From contig NZ_CP013692.1 in the NCBI RefSeq assembly GCF_001477625.1, positions 4,960,001 to 5,024,000 on the forward strand: DNA of 64,000 bases, read 5' to 3'. The first letter of the stretch is position 1. The number at the start of each line of letters is the position of its first letter. The DNA comes from Paucibacter sp. KCTC 42545. Lineage in GTDB: Bacteria; Pseudomonadota; Gammaproteobacteria; Burkholderiales; Burkholderiaceae_C. The position numbers and the translations under genes were made by a program. This document shows positions 1 to 9,016 of the stretch, in pieces. The notes beneath the pieces are model-generated. The model did not search any database. It worked only from the letters and a program-made list of their open reading frames with translations, and was not told where the DNA came from.

Positions 1-1026
1 CACCACGCCTTGCTTGAGCGGCAGGCGGGCCAACTCGCGCAGCGGCTGGCCGTCTCGGCGGCGCAGCTCAACGCTGCGGGCAAAGTCCTGCCAGGGCAGG
101 GTGTAGCTGAAAGGGCGCAGCAGGCGTTCACTCAGAATGACTTGGGCCGCGCCCTCGCCGGTCACGGCCAGGCTGCTGAACAGGCCGGGCTCGGCCAGCG
201 GGCGGGTGGCGCCGGTCAGCAGATTGACATGGGTGATCTGGCTGCGGCCGTGATAGGCCAGCAAGGCCTCGTCATGGGCGTTTCTCAGCAGGTCTTGATA
301 AGTGCGCTCGGGCGAGTTGCGGCCCAGGCTTTCCTGAATCACCGGCCCGGCGGGCGCGGCCGGCAAGCTGGGCGGGGCGCCGCGCGGCTTGGGCAGGGCC
401 AGCACCAGCAATTCGGTAGGGCTGAGCCAGACCGGCTCGGTGCCGCCCAGCACCAAATTGAGCTGGAGTTTGGGGATGGGGTGGATCTCGCCCGTGCGGG
501 CATCGCCCACCCACAGCTCGCTGGCCGTGGCGGTGCGGCGGCTCAGGATGAAACGCTGGCCGTCCGGCGCCCAGTGGAAGGCGTGAAAGGCCTGGAACTT
601 GCCTTCGCTCGGCAAGGCCACCGGCCGCTCCGGCGCTTGCGGGTCCAGCAGCGCCCGCAGGCGCAGGTTCTGAATCACCGGCTGGGCTTGCGGGCAGGCG
701 CAGCCCGGGTCAATGCGCAGGCCGGCCAGGCGCAGCACCGGCCGAGCCAGCTCTTCCAGATTGTTCAGGCGGCGCAGTTGCACGCTGGCCAGGGTTTGCT
801 GGTCGGGCGAAATGATGGATCGCGGCAGATTGGGCGCGTCCAGCAGGGCGCGCACCGGGGCCGAGGGCTGCTGGTAGCTCAGGGCCAGGGCTTTGGCATT
901 GTTGCCATTCGCCGTGCTATTGCCAGCGGCCAGGGCGGCGCTGGGCAGGGCCAGGCTCAGCAAAGCGGCCGAGGCGAAGAGCAGGGCGGTGGGCTGGCGT
1001 CGGTGGGGCCGAGGAGGCTTTTGCAT
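1..1026 (-). CDS. S9 family (prolyl oligopeptidase-like) peptidase, N-terminal part
   Basis: The frame is open from the ATG at 1026 to the left edge, so about 342 residues are visible and the C-terminal alpha/beta-hydrolase domain with the catalytic triad lies outside. The product begins with a typical Sec signal peptide (basic MQKPPRPHRRQ, hydrophobic stretch, ALAA cleavage region), so it should act in the periplasm. After it come segments typical of the S9 beta-propeller, such as SAPVRALLDAPNLPRSIISPDQ near residues 52-73 and later FHWAPDGQRFILSRR and LWVGDARTGE. Family members cleave short peptides or dipeptides. The assignment rests on the propeller half alone; the serine nucleophile cannot be checked here. 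Confidence 0.75.
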   Translation of the reverse strand, partial: MQKPPRPHRRQPTALLFASAALLSLALPSAALAAGNSTANGNNAKALALSYQQPSAPVRALLDAPNLPRSIISPDQQTLASVQLRRLNNLEELARPVLRLAGLRIDPGCACPQAQPVIQNLRLRALLDPQAPERPVALPSEGKFQAFHAFHWAPDGQRFILSRRTATASELWVGDARTGEIHPIPKLQLNLVLGGTEPVWLSPTELLVLALPKPRGAPPSLPAAPAGPVIQESLGRNSPERTYQDLLRNAHDEALLAYHGRSQITHVNLLTGATRPLAEPGLFSSLAVTGEGAAQVILSERLLRPFSYTLPWQDFARSVELRRRDGQPLRELARLPLKQGVV

Positions 1027-1247
1027 GGTTTGTCTTCAGATTTAGGGACGATTGCCCCAAGCTAGGGGCCTCAATTTCGGCCCAAAAGCTGGGATGATGC
1101 CAGTTCGCGCCGGGACCGGCGCGGCTGCGGCACTGCGCTGACGACTCCCCCCTGTGTGAGTGGCAGCGGCCCGCTGGCTCCCCCAGATGCGGGGATGCAG
1201 TGCCCGGCTTGGCTATTCGAGCAACCTAACATCAGCGAAAACCCGTC

Positions 1248-2717
1248 ATGCGCATGCCTGAACTCGCCCTTCCACCGCCTGCCGCGCCAGCTTTGCTGGG
1301 CGTTGGCGCGGCGCTGGGCGTGTGGCGGGTGCGTCAGGCCTTGGCGGCGGCCCGCGAGGCGGCTGCAGCCTCGGCCGGCCCCGTGGCGCAATGGTATGAA
1401 GCCAGCCACGCCCTGGCCAAAGACAAACAAGCCACCGTGCTGCTGCTGCCGCGCAGTGAGCGCGCGATGGGCCTGATGCTGCGTTTTGGCGACTTGGCGG
1501 CTGACTTTGAGCAGCTCGGCCAGCCCATGATTGCCGTGCCCACCGACAGTGGTGTCACGCCGCAAGGCCAGCCTTATCTGGTGTTTGAACAAGTGCAAGG
1601 CGGCCAGCCGCTGCTACAGGCCGCAGCCGCCATGCCGCTGCGTGCCCGCATCGAGTTGCTGCTGAGTTTTTGCGAAGCCTTGCGCGCTTTGCACACCCAG
1701 GGCTGGCTGTGGGCCGAAATCGACCCCGCCATGCTGTGGCTGGACCGCCGCCAGCAGCTCAAGCTGATGGCGCTGGGCCTGCTGCGCATGGCCGACCCGA
1801 GCGACCCTTTTGAGCATGTGATGGCGCTTAGCTCGGCCCCGGGCTATGCCAGCCCCGAGGTGGCCGCCGGCCATCCGCCCAGCTTGGCGAGCGAGGTGTT
1901 TGGCGTTGGCCAACTGCTGGCCGCTTGCTTGGATGAGGCCAGCCTGGCCAGCTTGAGCCCCAAGGATCGCTTCAGCCTGGAGGCATTGATTCGCAAAGCG
2001 CATGCCAAGCAGGTCGATTTCCGCTACGGCTGCGTCGAGGCCTTGGCCGATGATTTGCGCGCCTGGCTGGCGGGTGACGGCCATTCCGCTCTGCGCTTCC
2101 AGCCCATGCCTTCGCAGCGGGCGCCGCAAGCCCAAGCCTTGGTCAGCGACGCTGCCGCTTCAGCCTGGGGCGGAGCCAAATCCAAGCGCGGTCGTTCCCT
2201 CTGGCTGGCGGCCGGCGGCGTGGCCCTGAGCCTGACGCTGGCGGGCTGGCTGGGGCGTGATGCCGTTCCTTCGGCCTGGGCGCAACGGCTGGCGGGTGGT
2301 GTGCGGCCAAGCCCAAGCCAGAGTTCGAGCCAAAGCGCCAATGCCAAGCCCAGCTTGCTCAGCGAGAGCGGCGGTGCAGCAGACAAGGCCCCTGCCGACG
2401 CCAGCACAGCCACCGCCGCTACGCCTGCGGCCACTAATTCCGTTCTGACGAACCAGCCCGAGCCCACGCCCGGGCTGGCCAATGCGGCGCCCAAACCGCA
2501 AGCACAACCGCTTTTGCGGCCGCGCACCACGCCCGCACCGGCCAGCAAACTGGCGCCGCTTCCAGCCAGCGACTCAGACGCCAAGCAAGCCGCCAATCAA
2601 GCTGCCAATACCGGCCGGCCCGACTTGCTGATGAGCGGCGCGGTCACCGAGGCCACGCCCGTGGCACCGGGCAACGCCCAGGTCGAGCTTGCGCCGCCCG
2701 GCGGGCTGCGTCCCTGA
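1248..2717 (+). CDS. Membrane-anchored kinase-fold protein, probable pseudokinase
   Basis: A 489-residue protein. Residues about 40-280 follow the layout of a Ser/Thr protein kinase (PYLVFEQV hinge-like segment, LRALHTQG before the catalytic loop, APGYASPEV resembling the APE motif), but the key residues are missing. The HRD loop is replaced by WAEIDPAMLW, the DFG motif by MALGL, and no VAIK-type lysine is visible. A single transmembrane helix follows at about residues 317-336, then a tail rich in Ala, Pro, Ser and Gln. A cytoplasmic binding module with an outward tail is the likely topology. Phosphotransfer activity looks unlikely. The start is the ATG at 1248; a second ATG lies two codons on. 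Confidence 0.65.
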   Translation: MRMPELALPPPAAPALLGVGAALGVWRVRQALAAAREAAAASAGPVAQWYEASHALAKDKQATVLLLPRSERAMGLMLRFGDLAADFEQLGQPMIAVPTDSGVTPQGQPYLVFEQVQGGQPLLQAAAAMPLRARIELLLSFCEALRALHTQGWLWAEIDPAMLWLDRRQQLKLMALGLLRMADPSDPFEHVMALSSAPGYASPEVAAGHPPSLASEVFGVGQLLAACLDEASLASLSPKDRFSLEALIRKAHAKQVDFRYGCVEALADDLRAWLAGDGHSALRFQPMPSQRAPQAQALVSDAAASAWGGAKSKRGRSLWLAAGGVALSLTLAGWLGRDAVPSAWAQRLAGGVRPSPSQSSSQSANAKPSLLSESGGAADKAPADASTATAATPAATNSVLTNQPEPTPGLANAAPKPQAQPLLRPRTTPAPASKLAPLPASDSDAKQAANQAANTGRPDLLMSGAVTEATPVAPGNAQVELAPPGGLRP

Positions 2718-2798
2718 GCGGGGCGATCTGAATCAAGCCCTTCGGTCCGCCAGCCGCCGCCCGGCTGGCTATGATTCGCGCCCCAGCCCGAGAAAGCC

Positions 2799-4862
2799 AT
2801 GGCCGAAAACACCCTGAATCCTGCCCAATTGGCGGCCGTCCACCATCTGGACGGCCCTTGCCTGGTCATTGCCGGCGCCGGTTCTGGCAAGACCCGGGTC
2901 ATCACGCAAAAAATTGCGCGCTTGCTGCAAGCCGGCTACCAATCCAAGCAGATCGCCGCCATCACCTTCACCAACAAGGCCTCGCAGGAAATGCGCGAGC
3001 GTGCCAAGCACCTGATTGGCGCGCGGGCGGCCAAGGATCTGGTGATTTCCACCTTCCACAGCCTGGGCGTGCGCATCTTGCGCCAGGAGGGCACGCTGGT
3101 TGGCTTGAAGGAGCAGTTCTCCATCCTCGACAGCGACGATGTGCTGGGCTTGCTACGCGATGCCGGCGGCACGGTGGACGCCAACCAAGCCAAATCCTGG
3201 CAGTGGACCATCTCGCTGTGGAAGAACCAGGGCCTCACGCCCAAGCAGGCGATGATGATCGCCAAGGACGATAACGAACGCGCCGCTGCCGCTGTGATGG
3301 AGCGTTATCAAGAACGCCTGGCCGCCTACCAGGCGGTGGACTTTGACGATTTGATCAGCCTGCCCCTGCGCCTGCTGGAGTCCAATCCCGAAGCGCGCGG
3401 CCGCTGGCAAGACCAGCTGCGCTATGTGCTGGTGGACGAATACCAAGACACCAATGCGGTGCAGTACGACCTGCTCAAGCAGCTGGTGGGCAAGCGCGCC
3501 ATGTTCACCGCCGTGGGTGATGACGACCAGAGCATTTACGGCTGGCGCGGCGCCACGATTGAAAACCTCAAGCGCCTGCCGGTGGACTTCCCCCAGCTCA
3601 AGGTGATTCCGCTGGAGCAGAACTACCGCTCCACTGGCGCCATCCTGCGTGCGGCCAACAACGTCATCGCCATCAACCCCAAGCTGTTCCAGAAAACGCT
3701 GTGGAGCGACTTCGGCGACGGCGACCCGGTCAAGCTGATCGAAGCCGATGGTGAGGAACATGAGGCCGAACGCGCCGTCAGCCTGATCCAGGCCTTGATG
3801 GCCGATGGCAAGGCCAAGGAGTTCAAGCAGTTCGCCATCCTCTACCGCGCCAACCACCAGGCCCGCATCTTCGAGCAAGCCCTGCGCCGCGCCGAGATTC
3901 CCTACAAGGTCTCCGGCGGCCAGAGCTTCTTCGACAAGAGCGAGATCAAGGACTTGTGCGCCTGGCTGCGCCTGCTGGTCAATCAGGACGATGACCCGGC
4001 CTTTCTGCGCGCCATCACCACGCCCAAGCGCGGCATTGGCCACCAGACCCTGGGCGCACTGAGCCAGTTCTCCGGGCGCTGGAAGTGCAGCATGTTCGAG
4101 TCCCTGTTCGCCGAAAGCCTGGCCACCGTGATGACCACGCGGGCCTTGGGCTCACTGCACGAGTTTGGCCGCTACATCACCGATCTCGAATTCAAGGCCA
4201 AGACCACCAGCGGCAATAAAGAGGCCAAGGCCTTGCTGCTGGAATGGCTCAAAGACATCGGCTACGAGCAACACCTCTACGACAACGAAGAGAACGAGAA
4301 GGTGGCCGCCGCCCGTTGGAACAATGTGCTGGACTTTGTCGACTGGGTGGCCAAGCGCTGCGGCGGCGAAATCACCCAAGACAGCGGCAGCCAGTTTGAA
4401 AGCGAAAAGCAAACCGTGCTGCAGGTGGCGCAGACCATCAGCGTGATTCTGTCCATGGCCGAGCGCGGCGATGAGCAAGACCAAGTCACCCTGACCACCT
4501 TGCACGCCTCCAAAGGCCTGGAGTGGCCGCATGTCTTCTTGGCCAGCGTCAACGAAGGCCTGCTGCCCTTCAAGGCCGACGACGAAGAGATGACCGCCCA
4601 GCGCCTGGAGGAAGAGCGCCGGCTGATGTATGTGGGCATCACCCGCGCCCGCACCACCTTGGCCGTCAGCACCCTGCGTCGGCGCAAGAAGAGCCGCGAA
4701 TTGGTGATGGGCATCCCCAGCCGCTTCATCACCGAGATGCGCCTGAACGAGAACGAGGTCAAGGAAGACCCGCGCGAAAAACTCAAGCGCTTGCGCGAGA
4801 CCTTTGCCGCCAAGGGCGCGGCTTCGACCGCGGCACAGGCGGCGGAAGGCAAGAAGGCTTGA
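2799..4862 (+). CDS. rep: ATP-dependent DNA helicase Rep (UvrD/SF1A)
   Basis: A 687-residue SF1A helicase, close to the usual Rep length. Visible motifs are the Q-motif region LNPAQLAAVHH, Walker A AGSGKT near residue 28, TFTNKAS (motif Ia), DEYQDTN (Walker B/motif II), GDDDQSIYGWRGA (motif III), LEQNYRS (motif IV), TLHASKGLEW (motif V) and VGITRAR (motif VI). Rep moves 3' to 5' on single-stranded DNA and clears protein roadblocks and stalled forks. It stands alone between the kinase-like gene and an unrelated sensor kinase. The short N-terminal segment and YGWRGA/LEQNYRS context favour Rep over UvrD. Annotation is secure at family level. Confidence 0.93.
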   Translation: MAENTLNPAQLAAVHHLDGPCLVIAGAGSGKTRVITQKIARLLQAGYQSKQIAAITFTNKASQEMRERAKHLIGARAAKDLVISTFHSLGVRILRQEGTLVGLKEQFSILDSDDVLGLLRDAGGTVDANQAKSWQWTISLWKNQGLTPKQAMMIAKDDNERAAAAVMERYQERLAAYQAVDFDDLISLPLRLLESNPEARGRWQDQLRYVLVDEYQDTNAVQYDLLKQLVGKRAMFTAVGDDDQSIYGWRGATIENLKRLPVDFPQLKVIPLEQNYRSTGAILRAANNVIAINPKLFQKTLWSDFGDGDPVKLIEADGEEHEAERAVSLIQALMADGKAKEFKQFAILYRANHQARIFEQALRRAEIPYKVSGGQSFFDKSEIKDLCAWLRLLVNQDDDPAFLRAITTPKRGIGHQTLGALSQFSGRWKCSMFESLFAESLATVMTTRALGSLHEFGRYITDLEFKAKTTSGNKEAKALLLEWLKDIGYEQHLYDNEENEKVAAARWNNVLDFVDWVAKRCGGEITQDSGSQFESEKQTVLQVAQTISVILSMAERGDEQDQVTLTTLHASKGLEWPHVFLASVNEGLLPFKADDEEMTAQRLEEERRLMYVGITRARTTLAVSTLRRRKKSRELVMGIPSRFITEMRLNENEVKEDPREKLKRLRETFAAKGAASTAAQAAEGKKA

Positions 4863-4877
4863 GTCGGGTTTTGGGCA

Positions 4878-4903
4878 GGTGAATCGCCCCGGGGCGATTC
4901 ACC
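4878..4903. terminator. 26-bp perfect palindrome downstream of rep
   Basis: The segment reads GGTGAATCGCCCC followed directly by its exact reverse complement, starting 15 bp after the rep stop codon. It could form a GC-rich hairpin that ends the rep transcript, but there is no T-run after it and no unpaired loop. A protein-binding palindrome is an alternative. The rest of the gap to 5089 holds only a weaker inverted repeat (GTTTTCG at 4983-4989, CGAAAAC at 5001-5007). Confidence 0.4.
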
Positions 4904-5089
4904 GCCGCCGACAATTTGAGGCGCATTTGGAGGCGGGTCTACCTACGCTAGCGCGCTTCCGTAGTAAAGAGCTTGAGCCGCGGTTTTCGCTGCCCTGAAC
5001 CGAAAACTAGTGCCCCGTCAAGATTTGGCGTTTGTTCCGCTCCCGCGCGTCAATAATGTGACGATATCGGGACTGAACTTTGGATCACT

Positions 5090-8000
5090 ATGGTTGCTGC
5101 ACTGCTAGCTAAGGACGAGCCTGCGCGCATCAAGGCTTTGGTGGATCTTGACGTTCTCGATACGGGGCCGGAGGTGGAGTTTGATGCGCTGGTGCAGGCT
5201 GCGGCTGCTGTTTGCGAGGTGCCGATTTCGCTGGTCAGCTTGGTCGATGTGGAGCGCCAGTGGTTCAAGGCCAATGTGGGCTTGCCTGGCGCAGAGCAAA
5301 CGCCGCGTGACATTGCGTTCTGCGCGCATGCCATCCTGCAAGACGATCTGTTCGAGATCGACAACGCGACGGATGACCCCAGGTTTGCAAGCAACCCCTT
5401 GGTCACCACCGATCCCAATATTCGCTTTTACTGCGGCGCCAGCCTGACGCTGAGCAGCGGTGAAAAGGTGGGCACTCTGTGCGTGATTGACCGCAAGCCC
5501 AGGCACCTCAATGATCACCAGCGCACCGTTCTGAGATTGCTCGCCAAGGCCGCGGCCGCCGCGCTGGAGCGGCGTCGCGATGCACTTGCCTTTTATAAGA
5601 CCGAGGCTAAGTTTCGAGCTTTGAGCGATGCCGCGCCGCTAGGCATCTTTAGCGCCAATGCCGCTGGCGAGTGCATCTACACCAATGCGCGCTGGCAGCA
5701 AATTCATGGTCTGACGCTGGCGCAAAGCCTGGGCTCCGGCTACAGCCAGACGCTGCACCCTGAAGATCGCGATCACATGCTGGAGGAGTTGCGCCGGACC
5801 TTGCGGGCGCGCCAAGATTTTCGGCAGGTCTACAGAGTTGTTCCGGCACCGGGCGTGGTTCGCAATGTGCGAGCCTGGGCTAAGGCCGTGCTTGGGCAGG
5901 ATGAAGAATTGCTTGGTTTCGTGGGCTCGGTCGAGGACATTACCGACACCGTTGCCGCCGAGCGGACCCTGAATGACGAACGCCAGTTTTTGGCGTCGGT
6001 GATCGAGAGCACCGGCGCGGGAATCTGGGAGTGGAATGTCCAGACCGGGGCGCTGAAGCTGAACGAGAAGTGGGCGAGCATGCTGGGTTACACCTTGGCG
6101 GAACTGGCGCCCACCGACGTCTCGACCTGGCAGCGGCTTTGCCACGATGAGGATTTGGCCCGGGCTACGGCTGCCTTGACGGCGCACTTTGAAGGCAGAA
6201 GCGCCTACTACGACGTCGAGCTGAGAATGCGACACCGCGCGGGCCACTGGGTGTGGGTTCAGACGCGGGGCAGCCTGAAGTCAAGGCTGGCGGGCGGCGA
6301 GCCCGAGTGGATGTTTGGCACCCACCTCGACATTTCGGATCGCAAACAAGCACAGGCAGGGTTGGTCGAGCGTGACCGCTTCATGCGCATCCTCGTGGAT
6401 GTGCTGCCCGGCCTTGTCGCGTATTGGGACGCAAGTCTGCATTGCAGATTCTCGAATAGCGCCTACCAACAGTGGTTTGGCAGAACGCATGAGCAGATGA
6501 CCGGCATCTCGATGACCGAGTTATTTGGGCCAGACTTGTTCGCCAAAAATACTCCCTACATCCAGGCGGCACTGCGTGGTGAGGCGCAGCATTTCGAGAG
6601 GACGCTGACCAAGGCCGATGGATCGACGGGCTATACCTGGGCTCATTACGTGCCCGATATGGATGGCGATGTGTTGCGCGGATTCTTCGTGCTGGTGTCC
6701 GACATCACCGAGATCAAGCAGGGCCAGGTCAAGCTGCAGAGTCTGAACGAAGAGCTTGAACTCCGAACGCAGCAGGCGGAGGCCGCCAGTGCAGCCAAGG
6801 GCCAGTTCCTCGCCAATATGAGCCACGAGTTGCGTACGCCGATGAACGCGGTGTTGGGCATGCTTCAGTTGATGCGGCGCACCGATATGACGCCGCGCCA
6901 GTTTGACTATGTTGAGAAGTCACAGCTGGCCGCCAAGTCGCTGCTCTCGATACTCAACGACATCCTCGACTTCTCCAAAATCGAGGCCGGCAAGATGGCG
7001 CTGGATCCGCAGCCCTTCAGCTTGAGCCAGCTGCTGGACGATCTAGCGGTGATCGTGTCGGCCAGCATCGGTGAGAAGAACATCGAAGTCTTGTTCAAGA
7101 TCTGCGCCCAGATGCCCGATGGGCTGATTGGGGACGCCCTTCGCCTCAAGCAGATCCTGATCAATCTGGCCGGTAATGCGATCAAGTTCACCAGCCAGGG
7201 TGAGGTCGTGATTGCCGTCGATGCGATCGTCATGGATGAGCATCATGTGAAGGCCAAGTTTTCGGTGCAGGACTCCGGCATCGGCATTCCGGCGGACAAG
7301 CTGCAAACCATTTTTGAAGGCTTTTCGCAGGCCGAAGCCTCAACCACCCGACGTTTCGGCGGTACGGGGCTGGGGCTCGCGATCAGCCAGCGCTTTGTGG
7401 ACTTGATGGGCGGCGTGCTGACCGTGCAGAGCGAGCTGGGTAAGGGCAGTTGTTTCGGCTTTGAAGTCATATTGAATCGAACTGCGGCGGTCGATGAAGC
7501 GCGACCCCGCACGCCTTCACCACAGCCCTTGCGGGTGCTGGCCATCGATGACAACGCGCTGTCGCGCGAGCTACTTTCGACCTATGGGCACGCGTTCGGC
7601 TGGCAAATGCAGTTGGCTGAAAGTGGCCCGCAGGGCCTGAGCCAAGTGGCCGATGCTGCCGCGAACAATCACCCCTTCGATGTGGTGCTGGTGGACTGGC
7701 GCATGCCCGAGATGGACGGCTGGGAGGTGTGTGAGCGGATTCGCCATCTTGCCCAGGACAAGCCGCCGGTGCTGATCATGGTGACCGCGCATGAGCGTGA
7801 GGTGTTGGCGAAGAAGGCTGAAGTGTCGAGCGATTGCTTGGACGGCTTCCTGATCAAGCCGCTGACACCCTCGATGCTTTTGGACGCTGTGACCGAAGCC
7901 CGCGCCAGAGTGAAATCGACTGCAGAAGTGGCCACCCGCGCCAGCCATGTCAGCGCCATGCAGCTCCAGGGTTTGCACATCTTGTTGGTGGAGGACAGTC

Positions 8001-9016
8001 CTCTCAATCAGCAGGTGGCCACGGAGTTGTTGATTGACGAAGGTGCCAAAGTCTCGCTGGCGGTGGACGGTCAGGCCGCTGTTGATGCGGTGCGGGCGGC
8101 AAAGCCCTTGTTTGACCTGGTCTTGATGGATGTGCAGATGCCGAAGATGGACGGCTATGAGGCCACCCGCCTGATCCGCCGCGAGCTTGGGCTGACGGCG
8201 CTGCCCATCATCGCCATGACGGCCAATGCCCTGCCGGCCGACCGCCAAGCCTGCCTCGATGCCGGCATGAATGAGCACATCGGCAAGCCGATGGATTTCG
8301 CCGAATTGATCGAGGTCGTCAGGCACCATGTCAAGCGTTCGAACCCGCTGCCCATCGACAGTGCGCCGCGCCCGTCCCGAGATGAAACCGCCGCCGCTGG
8401 ACCCTCCGTCCTGGATATGCCGCTGGCGCTCTACCGCTACGGCGGCCGCGAGGCGCTGCTGCAGCGCAGCGTCCGCCACCTGATCGCTTCGCTGGCCTCT
8501 TTGCCGGAACAATTGCGAGAAGAAGGCGGTCGGGACAGTAGCGCGGCAATCCGGCTCTTGCACACCATCAAAGGCAATGCAGGCATGACCGGTGCGGTGT
8601 TGCTGGCGGAGGTGGCGAGCAAAGCCGAGGACCGCATTCAAGAACAAGCAGGCAGCGCAACTGGCCTGGCACGGCCCTTCATCGACGATTTGCTGCGCAG
8701 TTTGGAGCTTGTGGTGCAGCAGACGGTCGACGCCCTTGAGGCCTATCTGGCGCAACACGCACCGCTGCCGGATCAGGCCGTAGCCGCCACCGCTGCGCTT
8801 ACAACGGCGAGCGAAGATTTGCCGCAGCGACTTGAGGAGCTGCTTGCACTCTTGCATGATGGAAATATGCGCGCAAGCGAGGCGTTTGAGGCCATGCGAT
8901 CAGACTTGGGTAAGGTGTTCAGCGCAGACTTGACGGGGCTTGACGCGGCCATGGCCAAGCTCGACTTCCAACAAGCGGCCAAGGTCTTGCTACAACTTAG
9001 GAAAGCATCATTGTGA
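5090..9016 (+). CDS. Hybrid sensor histidine kinase, GAF-PAS-PAS-PAS-HisKA-HATPase-REC-REC-Hpt
   Basis: A 1308-residue soluble-looking sensor with no transmembrane segment. Domains in order: GAF about 20-165, three PAS/PAC units between about 175 and 550, HisKA with SHELRTP (His579), HATPase with N-box (NLAGNAIKF), DSGIGIP and GTGLGLAIS boxes, REC1 with phospho-acceptor Asp869 (VDWRMPEMDG), REC2 with Asp1014 (MDVQMPKMDG), and a C-terminal Hpt domain with LHTIKGNAG (His1158). This is a full His-Asp-His relay ending in a histidine able to pass phosphate to a separate receiver. The next gene, overlapping by 4 bp, encodes a REC-GGDEF protein that would be the natural acceptor. The ligand is unknown. 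The start ATG has a weak GGAT site 7 bp upstream. Confidence 0.9.
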   Translation: MVAALLAKDEPARIKALVDLDVLDTGPEVEFDALVQAAAAVCEVPISLVSLVDVERQWFKANVGLPGAEQTPRDIAFCAHAILQDDLFEIDNATDDPRFASNPLVTTDPNIRFYCGASLTLSSGEKVGTLCVIDRKPRHLNDHQRTVLRLLAKAAAAALERRRDALAFYKTEAKFRALSDAAPLGIFSANAAGECIYTNARWQQIHGLTLAQSLGSGYSQTLHPEDRDHMLEELRRTLRARQDFRQVYRVVPAPGVVRNVRAWAKAVLGQDEELLGFVGSVEDITDTVAAERTLNDERQFLASVIESTGAGIWEWNVQTGALKLNEKWASMLGYTLAELAPTDVSTWQRLCHDEDLARATAALTAHFEGRSAYYDVELRMRHRAGHWVWVQTRGSLKSRLAGGEPEWMFGTHLDISDRKQAQAGLVERDRFMRILVDVLPGLVAYWDASLHCRFSNSAYQQWFGRTHEQMTGISMTELFGPDLFAKNTPYIQAALRGEAQHFERTLTKADGSTGYTWAHYVPDMDGDVLRGFFVLVSDITEIKQGQVKLQSLNEELELRTQQAEAASAAKGQFLANMSHELRTPMNAVLGMLQLMRRTDMTPRQFDYVEKSQLAAKSLLSILNDILDFSKIEAGKMALDPQPFSLSQLLDDLAVIVSASIGEKNIEVLFKICAQMPDGLIGDALRLKQILINLAGNAIKFTSQGEVVIAVDAIVMDEHHVKAKFSVQDSGIGIPADKLQTIFEGFSQAEASTTRRFGGTGLGLAISQRFVDLMGGVLTVQSELGKGSCFGFEVILNRTAAVDEARPRTPSPQPLRVLAIDDNALSRELLSTYGHAFGWQMQLAESGPQGLSQVADAAANNHPFDVVLVDWRMPEMDGWEVCERIRHLAQDKPPVLIMVTAHEREVLAKKAEVSSDCLDGFLIKPLTPSMLLDAVTEARARVKSTAEVATRASHVSAMQLQGLHILLVEDSPLNQQVATELLIDEGAKVSLAVDGQAAVDAVRAAKPLFDLVLMDVQMPKMDGYEATRLIRRELGLTALPIIAMTANALPADRQACLDAGMNEHIGKPMDFAELIEVVRHHVKRSNPLPIDSAPRPSRDETAAAGPSVLDMPLALYRYGGREALLQRSVRHLIASLASLPEQLREEGGRDSSAAIRLLHTIKGNAGMTGAVLLAEVASKAEDRIQEQAGSATGLARPFIDDLLRSLELVVQQTVDALEAYLAQHAPLPDQAVAATAALTTASEDLPQRLEELLALLHDGNMRASEAFEAMRSDLGKVFSADLTGLDAAMAKLDFQQAAKVLLQLRKASL

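Noticed and set aside
7571..8857. 428-residue minus-strand open frame inside the hybrid kinase
   Set aside because: Overlaps the receiver and Hpt domains, which are clearly coding on the plus strand; composition is typical of an antisense shadow.
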